Shown here: positions 7,603 through 16,770 of the stretch, piece by piece
How the letters are laid out: every line of letters starts with the position of its first letter
Position numbering within the stretch: the first letter of the stretch is position 1
Assembly (NCBI GenBank): GCA_022822365.1
Contig: JAJEBV010000040.1
Coordinates: forward strand, 62,001-126,000
Direction of reading: 5' to 3'
Source of the DNA: Thermoanaerobaculia bacterium
GTDB lineage: Bacteria; Acidobacteriota; Thermoanaerobaculia; Multivoradales; Multivoraceae
Length of the DNA stretch: 64,000 bases
The notes under the pieces: model-generated
Seen by the model: the letters and a program-made list of their open reading frames with translations, nothing else
Told to the model about the DNA's origin: nothing
Databases searched by the model: none
Made by a program: the position numbers and the translations under genes

Positions 7603-8798
7603 ACGGCAACCCGCGGGCGCTCGATCAGCACGGACGCATGGGCCGCCATGCCCTCGCCCCTGCCCAGCGGGCCGAGGCCCTCGTGGGTCGTCGCCTTGAA
7701 GTTCATCCGCTCGGGCTCGATGCGAAGCAGTCCCGCGACGTGCGCCTCGATCGCCGAACGGAACGGCGCCATCGAAGGACGCTCGGCGATGAGCGTCACG
7801 TCGCAGTTGCGGACCGCGAAGCCCTGCTCCTGGACCATCGCGACGATCCGGCGCAACAGGTCCGAGCTGTCCGCGCCGCGCCAGGCCTCGTCCGATGGCG
7901 GGAAGTGGACGCCGAGGTCGCCCAGGCCGGCGGCGCCGAGCAGGGCGTCGCCGATCGCGTGGAGCACGACATCGGCGTCGCTGTGGCCATCGAGGCCCGT
8001 CTCGTGCGGTACTCGCTGCCCGCCCAGGATCAACGGCCGGTCCGCCCTCAGCCGGTGGACGTCATAGCCATGGCCGACGGCCATCTCGAGCTCGTTCGAA
8101 ACCCCGTGCTCCCTGCGAAGCAAGGCCTCGATCGCCGGCAGGTCCGAGGCGGCCGTGAGCTTCGGATTCGGCTGCGACGCGCCGACCGCGGCGACCGAGC
8201 CGGGCGCGAACAGACTGCTCTCGTCGCTGACCTCCAGGTTCTCCCGGTCCGCGCGTTCCAGCGCTTTACCAAGCTCACCGGCCCGAAAGACCTGCGGCGT
8301 CTCGGCCCGGAACAGGCCGGAGCGGTCGACGTTCTCGTGGAGGCGGCCACCCGCCGCCGTTTTCAGGGTGTCGCTCACCGGACGACCGAGCACCGCGCCC
8401 GCGGCATCGCTCCCGGCGGCGCTCCGCAGCACCGCCGCCAGGTCCGTCGCGGCCAGACAGGGCCGGGCGCCGTCATGCACCGCCACCCAGTCCGACGGGG
8501 CGACGTCGGCTGCCGCGAGCGCGGCTCGCACGGAGTCCTGCCGGCGTCGCCCGCCATCGACCGCGGAGAGGTCGACGTCACGCGAGTCCCGAACCTCCCG
8601 CAACAGCATCTCCCGGGCCTCCCCGGCACGGCCCGGCGGCGCCGCGACGACGACGCGGTCGACCTCGGGCACGGACAGGAGCCGCTCGACCGTCCACGCC
8701 AGCAGGGGCCTGCCCAGGACGGGCACGAACTGCTTGGGCTGCTCGCCGCCGAACCGGCGGCCGCCGCCCGCGGCCGGGACGATGGCGCAGCAGGTCAC
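7599..8798 (-). CDS. ispDF: Bifunctional IspD/IspF isoprenoid enzyme
   Basis: 399 aa fusion of two MEP-pathway enzymes. Residues about 1-235 are IspD (2-C-methyl-D-erythritol 4-phosphate cytidylyltransferase), with the CTP-binding start IVPAAGGGRRFGGEQPKQF and VAVHDGARPC. Residues about 240-399 are IspF (MEcPP synthase), with metal ligands in GHGYDVHRL and DGHSDADVVLHAI plus FKATTHEGLG. The two enzymes act two steps apart, either side of IspE. Fusion is known in several bacterial groups. The GTG start is fixed by the IspD N-terminus; the stop overlaps rlmB by 4 bases. Confidence 0.92.
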   Translation of the reverse strand: MTCCAIVPAAGGGRRFGGEQPKQFVPVLGRPLLAWTVERLLSVPEVDRVVVAAPPGRAGEAREMLLREVRDSRDVDLSAVDGGRRRQDSVRAALAAADVAPSDWVAVHDGARPCLAATDLAAVLRSAAGSDAAGAVLGRPVSDTLKTAAGGRLHENVDRSGLFRAETPQVFRAGELGKALERADRENLEVSDESSLFAPGSVAAVGASQPNPKLTAASDLPAIEALLRREHGVSNELEMAVGHGYDVHRLRADRPLILGGQRVPHETGLDGHSDADVVLHAIGDALLGAAGLGDLGVHFPPSDEAWRGADSSDLLRRIVAMVQEQGFAVRNCDVTLIAERPSMAPFRSAIEAHVAGLLRIEPERMNFKATTHEGLGPLGRGEGMAAHASVLIERPRVAV

Positions 8799-8832
8799 GA
8801 TTCGGCCAGGTCTGGGGACGGACGGCCCGGCC

Positions 8833-9387
8833 TCAGACCTCGAGGATGTCCTGCTCCTTGTTCGCGAGCGCCTGGTTCACCTGGGCGATGTAGTGATCGT
8901 GAAGCCTCTGCATCTCGCTTTCGCCCCGGTGCTCGTCGTCCTGGGAGATCTCCTTCGCCTTCTCCATCTGCTTCAGGCGTTCGTTGCCCTCCCGCCGGAC
9001 GCCGCGAACCGTGTTGCGGAAGCGCTCGGCGATCTCGTGGGCGCGCTTCACCATCTCGCGGCGACGCTCCTCCGTGAGCGGGGGCACGGGGATGCGGACG
9101 ATCCTGCCGTCGTTGGACGGGTTCAGCCCCAGGTCGGCGATCAGGATGGCGCGCTCGATCGCCGCGATCTGGGTCGGGTCGAACGGCTGGGCCACCAGCA
9201 GCGTGGCGTCGGCAACCGACAGGCTGGCGAGCTGGTTCAACGGCGTCGGCGTACCGTAGTACTCCACCGTCACGCCGTCGAGCATCGCCGTGGAGGCGCG
9301 GCCGGTACGCAGCGTCTTGAGCTCGGCGTGAAGATGGTCGACGCCATCCTTCATCTTGAGCTCCATCTCCAAGAACAGCTCCTGCAT
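8833..9387 (-). CDS. frr: Ribosome recycling factor
   Basis: 184 aa, normal length for the family. RRF splits post-termination ribosomes together with EF-G. Conserved blocks are visible: LKTLRTGRASTAMLDGV, YYGTPTPLNQLASLSV, and NDGRIVRIPVPPLTEERRRE near the middle. The frame is open upstream, but the ATG at 9387 begins the true protein (MQELFLEME) and is preceded by GGGAGG at about 8 nt. It follows pyrH by 44 bp, the usual bacterial order. Confidence 0.95.
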   Translation of the reverse strand: MQELFLEMELKMKDGVDHLHAELKTLRTGRASTAMLDGVTVEYYGTPTPLNQLASLSVADATLLVAQPFDPTQIAAIERAILIADLGLNPSNDGRIVRIPVPPLTEERRREMVKRAHEIAERFRNTVRGVRREGNERLKQMEKAKEISQDDEHRGESEMQRLHDHYIAQVNQALANKEQDILEV

Positions 9388-9431
9388 CCGCTCAGCCTCC
9401 CGGACGGGATTGTACGACGATCTCGCCGACG

Positions 9432-10145
9432 TCAGGTGACGAGCGAACCGACCTTCTCGCCGAGAACGACCCGGCGGATGTTCCCCGGAACCCCCAGGTC
9501 GAACACGGCGATCGGCAGGTCGTTCTCCCGGCAAAGGCTGATCGCAGCGGCGTCCATGATGCCGAGGTTGCGTTCCAGGACCTCCTGGTACGTCACCTCC
9601 GGCAGGCGCTCCGCTCCGGCATCGCGACGGGGATCGGCACTGTAGACGCCGTCAACCTGGGTCGCCTTGAGCAGGATCTCGGCCTGGATCTCGTTCGCGC
9701 GCAGCGCGGCCGCCGTGTCGGTCGTGAGATACGGATTGCCGGTGCCGGCGCCGAAGATGACCACCCGTCCCTTCTCCAGGTGACGAATCGCGCGGCGGCG
9801 AATGAACGGCTCGGCGACGCTGCGCATCTCGAGCGCCGTCTGTACGCGTGTCGCGACGCCGATCTTCTCCAGCGCGTCCTGCATCGCCAGGCTGTTGATC
9901 ACCGTCGCCAGCATGCCCATGTAGTCGCCGGTCGCCCTCTCCACGCCGCGATGGCTCGCCGCCAGACCGCGGATCACGTTGCCGCCGCCGACGACGATGC
10001 CGATCTCGACGCCGAGTTCGAACACGTCCCGGATCTGCCCGGCGATCCGGCGCACGACGGCCTCGTCCATACCGAAGGGCTTGTCGCCCATCAGGGCTTC
10101 GCCTGACAGCTTGAGGAGGATGCGGCGGTAGGCCGGCTCGGTCAT
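9432..10145 (-). CDS. pyrH: UMP kinase
   Basis: 237 aa amino-acid-kinase fold enzyme making UDP from UMP and ATP in pyrimidine synthesis. Motifs include [13 protein letters not shown] at the N-terminus, [12 protein letters not shown] (phosphate loop), the UMP-binding segment [19 protein letters not shown], and [19 protein letters not shown]. It starts 7 bp after the tsf stop, so the two are co-transcribed. Length and motifs are normal; allosteric GTP/UTP control is known for the family and not testable here. Confidence 0.95.
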   Translation of the reverse strand: MTEPAYRRILLKLSGEALMGDKPFGMDEAVVRRIAGQIRDVFELGVEIGIVVGGGNVIRGLAASHRGVERATGDYMGMLATVINSLAMQDALEKIGVATRVQTALEMRSVAEPFIRRRAIRHLEKGRVVIFGAGTGNPYLTTDTAAALRANEIQAEILLKATQVDGVYSADPRRDAGAERLPEVTYQEVLERNLGIMDAAAISLCRENDLPIAVFDLGVPGNIRRVVLGEKVGSLVT

Positions 10146-10152
10146 CGCCGCG

Positions 10153-10794
10153 CTAGGACGGATCGGCTGGCGGCGGGGCGATCGCCACGGTCGAGTCGCC
10201 GCCGAGCTGGAACCTGGCGAACCGGCAGATACGCATGTTCTCGCCCAGCTTTGCGATCGCCTCTTTCAGCACTTCCTCGACCGTCCGTCCAGTGTCCTTG
10301 ACGAAGGGCTGCTCCAGCAGGCAGTTCTCGGCAAAGAACTTTGACATCCGCCCCTCGACAATCCGCTCGACGATCTGTTCGGGCTTCCCGGACTCCAGAG
10401 CCTGTTCCCGATGAATCCTCTTCTCCCGCTCAAGCACATCCTCGGTCACCTCGTCGCGGCCGATGAACCGCGGCTGGCTCGCGGCCACGTGGAGCGAGAG
10501 GTCGTGGGCCAACTGCTGGAAGTCGTCCGTCCGCGCGACGAAGTCCGTCTCGCAGTTGATCTCCAGCAGCACGCCGATCTTGCCGCCCGCGTGGATGTAG
10601 GAGATCACCAGGCCGTCGCTGGTCGCCCGGCCCGCCTTCTTGGCCGCCGACGCCAGCCCCTTCTTCCGCAGGGCGTCGATCGCCGTCTCCAGGTCGCCGC
10701 CGGTCTCCACCAGCGCCTTCTTGCAGTCCATCATGCCGGCGCCGGTCCGCTCCCGGAGCTCCTTGACCATGCCGGCCGTCACTGTCGCACTCAT
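10153..10794 (-). CDS. tsf: Elongation factor Ts
   Basis: 213 aa, a short-form EF-Ts that exchanges GDP on EF-Tu. The N-terminal UBA-like helix bundle ([19 protein letters not shown]) is clear. The core block [14 protein letters not shown] and the C-terminal [17 protein letters not shown] follow. The C-terminal half is shorter than the E. coli protein (283 aa), as in Thermus-like EF-Ts. It is separated from rpsB by 135 bp that hold a multi-hairpin repeat, which could weaken read-through between the two. Confidence 0.94.
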   Translation of the reverse strand: MSATVTAGMVKELRERTGAGMMDCKKALVETGGDLETAIDALRKKGLASAAKKAGRATSDGLVISYIHAGGKIGVLLEINCETDFVARTDDFQQLAHDLSLHVAASQPRFIGRDEVTEDVLEREKRIHREQALESGKPEQIVERIVEGRMSKFFAENCLLEQPFVKDTGRTVEEVLKEAIAKLGENMRICRFARFQLGGDSTVAIAPPPADPS

Positions 10795-10824
10795 TGTTCC
10801 TGCTCCCTACGAGGCATAACGCCT

Positions 10825-10890
10825 GGTGCGCGGGTCTTCTGACCCGCTGCCGCCGAAGGCGGCCATAAAGGTGCCGGCCGCCAGGCCGGA
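10825..10890 (+). repeat. GC-rich multi-hairpin repeat, copy A
   Basis: Read on the plus strand, GGTGCGC is followed by hairpin GGGTC-TTCT-GACCC, hairpin CCGCC-gaa-GGCGG and hairpin GCCGGCC-gcca-GGCCGG. The 40-base core (10825-10864) differs from the minus-strand copy at 63581-63620 at one loop base only. It fills most of the rpsB-tsf gap and is antisense to that operon. Confidence 0.7.
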
Positions 10891-10929
10891 TCCGCTTTGC
10901 CGGCCGTTTCCATCACCAACCTACCGCGA

Positions 10930-11919
<990 letters not shown>

Positions 11920-11932
11920 GACCCTGCCCCCG

Positions 11933-12322
11933 CTATCGCTTGCTGAACTGGAAGCGCGCACGCGCACCCTTCTGGCCGTACTTCTTGCGTTCCTTGCGCC
12001 GCGGGTCTCGGGTCATGAACCCGGCCGCCTTGAGCGATTCACGGAACGTCGGTTCGAACTCCACCAGCGCCCGCGACAGACCGTGACGGATCGCGCCGGC
12101 CTGACCGGAGCTTCCGCCTCCGCGGACGGTGGCCGACATGTCGAGCTCGCCTTCCTTCTCGATGACCTGCAGCGGCTGGCGGATGATCATCTTCAGCACT
12201 TCGCTGCCGAAGTAGTCGTCCATCCCCACGCCGTTGACGGTCATCTCGCCGGTGCCCTCGCGCAGGAACACCCGCGCGGTGGCCGTCTTTCGACGGCCCG
12301 TTCCGTAGCTCGTCTCCGTCAA
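11933..12322 (-). CDS. rpsI: Ribosomal protein S9
   Basis: 129 aa, standard length. [14 protein letters not shown] at the N-terminus, [20 protein letters not shown] in the middle, and the terminal [17 protein letters not shown], which ends in the Lys-Arg pair that contacts P-site tRNA in the 30S subunit. The ATG overlaps the rplM stop by 4 bases, the near-universal L13-S9 pair. Confidence 0.96.
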   Translation of the reverse strand: MTETSYGTGRRKTATARVFLREGTGEMTVNGVGMDDYFGSEVLKMIIRQPLQVIEKEGELDMSATVRGGGSSGQAGAIRHGLSRALVEFEPTFRESLKAAGFMTRDPRRKERKKYGQKGARARFQFSKR

Positions 12323-12798
12323 CTCGCGCTCCCTTCTGCAGTGATCGTCATCGTTTCCGGCTGCTGCGCCTGGTGCGGGTGCTCGGCGCCGGCGTAGACC
12401 TTGAGTTTCCGCAACTGGCGACGGCCCAGACGGTTCTTGGGAAGCATGCCCCTGACCGCCAGCTCGACCAACCGGGTCGGCCGGCGGCCACGCAGGCGTC
12501 CGGCCGTCTCAGCCTTGAGCTTTCCCGGCTGTCCGCTGTGCCGGTAGTAGATCTTCTTGTCGTCCTTGCCGCCCGTCAGGACTGCCTTCTCGGCGTTCAC
12601 GACCACGGCGAAGTCGCCTACGTCGACATGGCGGGCGTAGGTCGGCTTGTCCTTGCCGGTCAGGACGCGCGCCAGACGCGTCGCCAGACGGCCCAAAGGA
12701 ACGCCCTCCGCGTCGACCACGTACCAACGGCGCTCCACCTCCCCCGCCTTGGGGCTGTAGGTGCGGTTGGGCGTCCTCGCCTTGGTGATTGCTGTCAT
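12319..12798 (-). CDS. rplM: Ribosomal protein L13
   Basis: 159 aa. Standard L13 with [18 protein letters not shown], the conserved [16 protein letters not shown], and [20 protein letters not shown] near the C-terminus. The ATG at 12798 follows GCGAGGG; the upstream in-frame extension is leader sequence. It is the first gene of the rplM-rpsI-rpsB-tsf-pyrH-frr-ispDF-rlmB run and has the strongest promoter in the region, with a roughly 110-nt leader. In E. coli, L13 represses its own operon through the leader. Confidence 0.96.
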   Translation of the reverse strand: MTAITKARTPNRTYSPKAGEVERRWYVVDAEGVPLGRLATRLARVLTGKDKPTYARHVDVGDFAVVVNAEKAVLTGGKDDKKIYYRHSGQPGKLKAETAGRLRGRRPTRLVELAVRGMLPKNRLGRRQLRKLKVYAGAEHPHQAQQPETMTITAEGSAS

Positions 12799-12831
12799 TC
12801 GTTCGTACCCTCGCCGGCCCGTCCTTGCTTT

Positions 12832-12856
12832 CCGGATGCCGGCGCTCCGTTGCGCA
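12832..12856 (-). repeat. Multi-hairpin repeat family, partial copy E
   Basis: On the minus strand this reads GTGCGC, a spacer, then GCCGGCATCCGG. It shares both ends with partial copy D at 54312-54336 but the stem between them is no longer well paired. It lies in the rplM leader. The match is short, so membership in the family is tentative. Confidence 0.3.
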
Positions 12857-12865
12857 CGGACTGAC

Positions 12866-12889
12866 GGCAGGAGCGGACATACTCCTACC
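12866..12889 (-). promoter_or_regulatory. Hairpin in the rplM mRNA leader
   Basis: On the transcript strand GGTAGGAG and CTCCTGCC pair over 8 bp (one G-U) around an 8-nt loop. It lies midway between the predicted start of transcription near 12910 and the rplM start. It is a candidate site for autoregulation by L13, on analogy with other bacteria; there is no direct evidence. Confidence 0.35.
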
Positions 12890-12916
12890 GCAACCTCCCC
12901 GCGCAGAGGAACGGGG

Positions 12917-12945
12917 ATCGTAGAGTCCGGGACGGGCCTTGTCAA
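12917..12945 (-). promoter_or_regulatory. sigma70-type promoter of the rplM operon
   Basis: On the minus strand a perfect TTGACA (12940-12945) and TACGAT (12917-12922) are separated by 17 bp. This is the best promoter match in the window and lies about 120 bp upstream of rplM, with no other leftward gene between. Confidence 0.7.
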
Positions 12946-12995
12946 GACGAACGCCGGTCCGTCAACCGACGCTTCCGCGTATCCTCGTTCACCTC

Positions 12996-13610
12996 ATGGC
13001 GCCTCTACGAGTGGGTCTCACCGGCGGCATCGCCAGCGGCAAGTCGACGGTCGGCGCGATGCTCGCCGAGTTGGGCTGCGTCGTCACGGACGCGGACGCC
13101 CTGGTCGCCGACCTGTACCGCCCGGGTCAGCCCGGCGCCCGAGCGGTCGCGGATCTGTTCGGCCCGGAGATGCTGAAAGCGGACGGATCGGTCGACAAGG
13201 AAGCGCTCGGACCCGCGGTCTTCGCCGATCCCGCCAGCCGCAGGCGCCTGGAACAGGCCATCCATCCCCTCGTGGGCCAGCGCTACGTGGAGATCCTCGA
13301 GTCGGCCGGCGAGGGCGCCGTCGTCGTCTTCGAGGTGCCGCTGCTGGCCGAGACCGGCGGTCGCGGACGATACGACGCCGTGATCACCGTCGAGGCCCCG
13401 GCCGACCTTCGCCTCGACCGCGCCGTCGAACGCGGCCTCGACCGCGACCAGGCAGCGGCACGGATGGAGGCGCAGGCCCGGTCGGAGGACCGCCGCGCGG
13501 CCGCGGACTTCGTGATCGAGAACACCGGAAGCCTCGCGGAGCTTCGCGTCCAGGTCCGGAGAGTGCTGGCCGCTCTCCGCAAGCGGACCGGCGCTCAAGC
13601 TGCCGGCTGA
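12996..13610 (+). CDS. coaE: Dephospho-CoA kinase
   Basis: 204 aa. Catalyses the last step of CoA synthesis, phosphorylation of the ribose 3'-OH of dephospho-CoA. P-loop GLTGGIASGKSTV at the N-terminus, DADALVADLYRPG (CoA-binding Asp), and VVVFEVPLLAE matching the conserved VPLLFE strand. ATG at 12996 places the P-loop about 8 residues from the start, as is usual; the frame is open upstream. Its 3' end overlaps the convergent ITPase gene by 16 bp. Confidence 0.93.
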   Translation: MAPLRVGLTGGIASGKSTVGAMLAELGCVVTDADALVADLYRPGQPGARAVADLFGPEMLKADGSVDKEALGPAVFADPASRRRLEQAIHPLVGQRYVEILESAGEGAVVVFEVPLLAETGGRGRYDAVITVEAPADLRLDRAVERGLDRDQAAARMEAQARSEDRRAAADFVIENTGSLAELRVQVRRVLAALRKRTGAQAAG

Positions 13611-14164
13611 AGCCCCCGCAGGAACCGGCGCCAGGCGCGGCCTCGGTGCCCGATCCGGTCCTTCACGTCGTCGCCCAGTTCAGCGTAGGTCTCTTCCAGA
13701 CCATCCGGCTCGAAGACCGGATCCCAGCCGAAACCATGCTCGCCACGCGGAGGCAGCACCAGCCTGCCCGCGGTCTCTCCCTGGGCGATCATCTGGCCGC
13801 CACCGTCACGCAACATGATCGCGCAGCGCGCGACGACGCGCGGATCCCCGGCCTGGATCGCCAGTCTGGCGATGCCCTCGTCGCCTACCGCCTCGAGCAT
13901 CCACTTGACCAGGGGTCCCGGGAAGCCGTTCATGCAGGAGAGTTCCAGCCCGGTCTCCTCGACCACGACCGGCCGCCTGATCCGCTTCCAGGCCTCCTCG
14001 GCCTTGAACCGCAGCACCTCGATCAGATCGTCCGACTGAATCTCGGGCAGGTCGATCGCCGCCGTCTCCAGCCGGTGGCCGACGATCCGCTCCGCCTCGC
14101 GTCGCTTGTTCGCGTTGCCGGTCACCAGCACCCACGGTTGCTGGCTGGCATCCCCGTCGCTCAC
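13595..14164 (-). CDS. XTP/dITP diphosphatase (house-cleaning NTPase), ITPA-like
   Basis: 189 aa HAM1/RdgB-fold enzyme that hydrolyses non-canonical purine NTPs (ITP, dITP, XTP) to monophosphates. TGNANKRREAERI is the N-terminal nucleotide-binding motif. The middle reads VVEETGLELSCMNGFPGPLVKWML, closer to eukaryotic ITPA (VEDT..., GLPGPYIKWFL) than to E. coli RdgB (ADDSGL, GAPGIYSARY). FGWDPVFEPDG is the C-terminal family block. The ITPA-like form also occurs in archaea and some bacteria. Convergent with coaE. Confidence 0.82.
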   Translation of the reverse strand: MSDGDASQQPWVLVTGNANKRREAERIVGHRLETAAIDLPEIQSDDLIEVLRFKAEEAWKRIRRPVVVEETGLELSCMNGFPGPLVKWMLEAVGDEGIARLAIQAGDPRVVARCAIMLRDGGGQMIAQGETAGRLVLPPRGEHGFGWDPVFEPDGLEETYAELGDDVKDRIGHRGRAWRRFLRGLQPAA

Positions 14165-14224
14165 CCGCCGGCGCCCGGACGAGCCGTGGATAATCGTGCG
14201 CTAGAGTGGTGTATTATTCGCATC

Positions 14225-14270
14225 TCGAAGTCACCTCGGAGTCACCGCGAGAGTCAACGCGAGAGTCGAG
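14225..14270. repeat. Four short direct repeats upstream of argF
   Basis: Imperfect 11-12-bp units follow head to tail: TCGAAGTCACC, TCGGAGTCACC, GCGAGAGTCAAC, GCGAGAGTCGAG. They end about 40 bp before the argF ribosome site. They do not match an ArgR box. They could be a regulator's binding array or a slipped duplication. Confidence 0.5.
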
Positions 14271-14325
14271 GGACGCGCAGTGTAGCCCGCCCCACGCGCT
14301 CCGGCCCAACGGAGGGATGTCTCAC

Positions 14326-15246
14326 ATGCCTGAACACCTGATCTCGATCGCCGACCTAGAGGAAGGCCAGATCGAGTCGATCCTGGACCTCGCCCTGGAA
14401 CTCCAGGCCGGACCCGAGACGCACCGAAGCACGCTGCACGGCAAGTCGATCGGCCTCTACTTCGAGAAGTCGTCCACGCGAACCCGGGTCAGCTTCGAGG
14501 TCGGCATGGGGCAGCTCGGAGGTCAGGCGATCTTCCTCACGACCCGCGACCTGCAGATCGGCCGCGGGGAGACGATCGCCGACACCGCCCGCGTCCTGTC
14601 ACGCTACGTGGACATGCTCATGCTGCGCACCTTCGAGCACAGCACCGTGGTCGAGATGGCCAGACACGCAACCGTTCCCGTGATCAACGGGCTGACCGAC
14701 GAGCTGCACCCCTGCCAGGCGCTCGCCGACCTGATGACTGTCCACCAGGAGTTCGGAGAGCTCCGCGGCCGCCGGATCGCCTACATCGGCGACGGCAACA
14801 ACGTCGCCCACTCGCTGATGATCGCCTGCGCCCGCGCGGGGGTCGATTTCTCCATCGCCTCACCGCCCGGCTATGCGGTCGCCGACAAGTACCTCGAACT
14901 CGCCCGCAGCCTCGCCGCCGGCACGGGCGCCGGAATCGAGACCGGAAGCGACCCGCACGCGGCCGCGGCCGGCGCGGACGCCGTCTACAGCGACGTCTGG
15001 ACCTCGATGGGCCAGGAGAAGGAGCGCAAGCAGCGCCTCGCCGACTTCGAGGGATACACGGTCGACGACGACCTGATGGCGAGAGCGAAAGGCGACGCGA
15101 TCTACCTCCACTGCCTGCCCTGCCACCGTGGAGAGGAAGTCACCGCCTCGGTCGTCGACGGTCCCCAAAGCCGCGTCTTCGACCAGGCCGAGAACCGGAT
15201 GCACGCCCAGAAGGCCGTCATGCTCCGCTTTCTCGATCACGCATAG
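14326..15246 (+). CDS. argF: Ornithine carbamoyltransferase
   Basis: 306 aa. Joins ornithine and carbamoyl phosphate to citrulline in arginine synthesis. FEKSSTRTRVSFEVGM holds the STRT carbamoyl-phosphate loop; LTDELHPCQALADLMT has the HPCQ motif; HCLPCHRGEEV has the Cys and His of the ornithine site (usual HCLPA). GGAGGG at 14311-14316 is 9 nt from the ATG at 14326, which decides against the in-frame ATG at 14317. No other arg gene is adjacent. Four short direct repeats lie upstream. Confidence 0.93.
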   Translation: MPEHLISIADLEEGQIESILDLALELQAGPETHRSTLHGKSIGLYFEKSSTRTRVSFEVGMGQLGGQAIFLTTRDLQIGRGETIADTARVLSRYVDMLMLRTFEHSTVVEMARHATVPVINGLTDELHPCQALADLMTVHQEFGELRGRRIAYIGDGNNVAHSLMIACARAGVDFSIASPPGYAVADKYLELARSLAAGTGAGIETGSDPHAAAAGADAVYSDVWTSMGQEKERKQRLADFEGYTVDDDLMARAKGDAIYLHCLPCHRGEEVTASVVDGPQSRVFDQAENRMHAQKAVMLRFLDHA

Positions 15247-15332
15247 GGCACTCCGCGAAGGACCGGGAAGCACGGCCGACGCGCCGCGCTAAGCGTAAGT
15301 TCGGCAACGACTTGCGCTGGTAGACTGCGCGC

Positions 15333-16763
15333 ATGGCCGAAGCCCGGGAAGCGCCGCAGAACCCCCTTCACGAGCGCTACGCGAGCGCGGAGATGGCGCG
15401 GCTGTTCTCGGCCCGGCACCGGTTCCGGACCTGGCGGCGGCTCTGGATCTGCCTGGCCGAGAACCAGGCGGCCCTGGGGTTGCCGATCAGCGAGGAACAG
15501 CTCGACTCGCTGCGCCAGCACGCGGACGACCTGGACCTTGAACGGGTCGCAAGACTCGAACGGGAAACGCGCCACGACGTGGTGGCCCATCTCCGGCACT
15601 TCGCCGAGGTCAGCGGCGACGCCGGCAGCATCCTGCACCTGGGCGCGACGTCGGCGTTCATCACGGACAACACGGACGCCCTGATCGTTCGGGAAGCGCT
15701 CGATCTCGTCGCGGGCAGGCTGGCCGCCACCGTCGCCGAACTGGCCGGCTTCGCGCGCCGCGAGCGTGGCACAACCGCGCTCGCCTACACCCACTTCCAG
15801 TCGGCCCAGTTGACGACGCTGGGCAAGCGCGCCTGCCTCTGGCTCCAGGACTTCCTGACCGACCTCGAGGAAGTGGCGGGTCGCCGCGACCGGCTGCGCT
15901 GCCGGGGCGCCAAGGGCACGACCGGCACGCAGGCCTCCTTCCTGACCCTGTTCGCCGGCGACCACGGCAAGGTCCGCGAACTCGACGCCCGGGTGGCTTC
16001 GGCGCTGGGCTTCGAGGCGAGCTGGCGGATCACCGGCCAGACCTACCCGCGCAAGCAGGACAGCCAGGTGCTGCACACGCTGTCCGGCACGGCGGAGAGC
16101 TGCCACAAGTTCGGCAGCGACCTGCGGCTGCTGCAGGGCGTCGGCGAGCTGTCCGAGCCCTTCGACGAGAACCAGGTTGGTTCCTCGGCGATGGCGTACA
16201 AGCGCAACCCGGTGCGGGCGGAACGCATGTGCTCGCTGTCGCGGCGGGTCATGAGCGACTCCCTGCACGGGGCGCTGAACGCCGGCACCCAGTGGCTCGA
16301 GCGCAGCCTCGACGACTCCGCGAACCGGCGCCTGGTGCTGACCGACTGCTTCCTGACTGTCGACGCCGTGCTGCTCCTGGCCGCGAACATCGCCCAGGGA
16401 CTGCGCGTCAACGAAGCGGCCACGGCCGCCCGGGTGAGGCGAGAGCTCCCCTTCATGGCCACCGAGACGTTCCTGATGGAGGCGTCGCTGCGCGGCGGCG
16501 ACCGCCAGGAACTGCACGAGCGCATCCGCCGGCACAGTCTCGAGGCCTACGCGCGGGTTTCCGCGGGCGAGCCGAACCCGCTGATCGACCTGATCGCGGC
16601 CGATCCGTCGTTCGGGCTCGGACGGGACGAACTCGAGTCACTGGTCGACGCGGATTCATTCACCGGCCGCTCCGCGCAGCAGGTGGACGACTTCCTGACC
16701 GAGGCCGTCGAACCGGCGTTGGCGAAGCACCGGGCCGCGGCGGTCGAGGCGCCGAGGGTGTAG
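15333..16763 (+). CDS. purB: Adenylosuccinate lyase, eukaryote-like type
   Basis: 476 aa. Cleaves SAICAR and adenylosuccinate in purine synthesis. The fumarase/aspartase signature SSAMAYKRNP is present, with THFQSAQLTTLGKRACLW, GAKGTTGTQASFL and the TQWLERSLDDSANRR block that contains a catalytic-site Ser/Arg region. These blocks resemble the animal/Legionella-type ADSL rather than the shorter B. subtilis PurB. It stands alone between argF and rlpA; the ATG fits the family's N-terminus. Confidence 0.9.
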   Translation: MAEAREAPQNPLHERYASAEMARLFSARHRFRTWRRLWICLAENQAALGLPISEEQLDSLRQHADDLDLERVARLERETRHDVVAHLRHFAEVSGDAGSILHLGATSAFITDNTDALIVREALDLVAGRLAATVAELAGFARRERGTTALAYTHFQSAQLTTLGKRACLWLQDFLTDLEEVAGRRDRLRCRGAKGTTGTQASFLTLFAGDHGKVRELDARVASALGFEASWRITGQTYPRKQDSQVLHTLSGTAESCHKFGSDLRLLQGVGELSEPFDENQVGSSAMAYKRNPVRAERMCSLSRRVMSDSLHGALNAGTQWLERSLDDSANRRLVLTDCFLTVDAVLLLAANIAQGLRVNEAATAARVRRELPFMATETFLMEASLRGGDRQELHERIRRHSLEAYARVSAGEPNPLIDLIAADPSFGLGRDELESLVDADSFTGRSAQQVDDFLTEAVEPALAKHRAAAVEAPRV

Positions 16764-16770
16764 CCGCCCG

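Noticed and set aside
14225..14270. CRISPR-like array
   Set aside because: Units are contiguous and only 11-12 bp, with no spacers and no cas genes.
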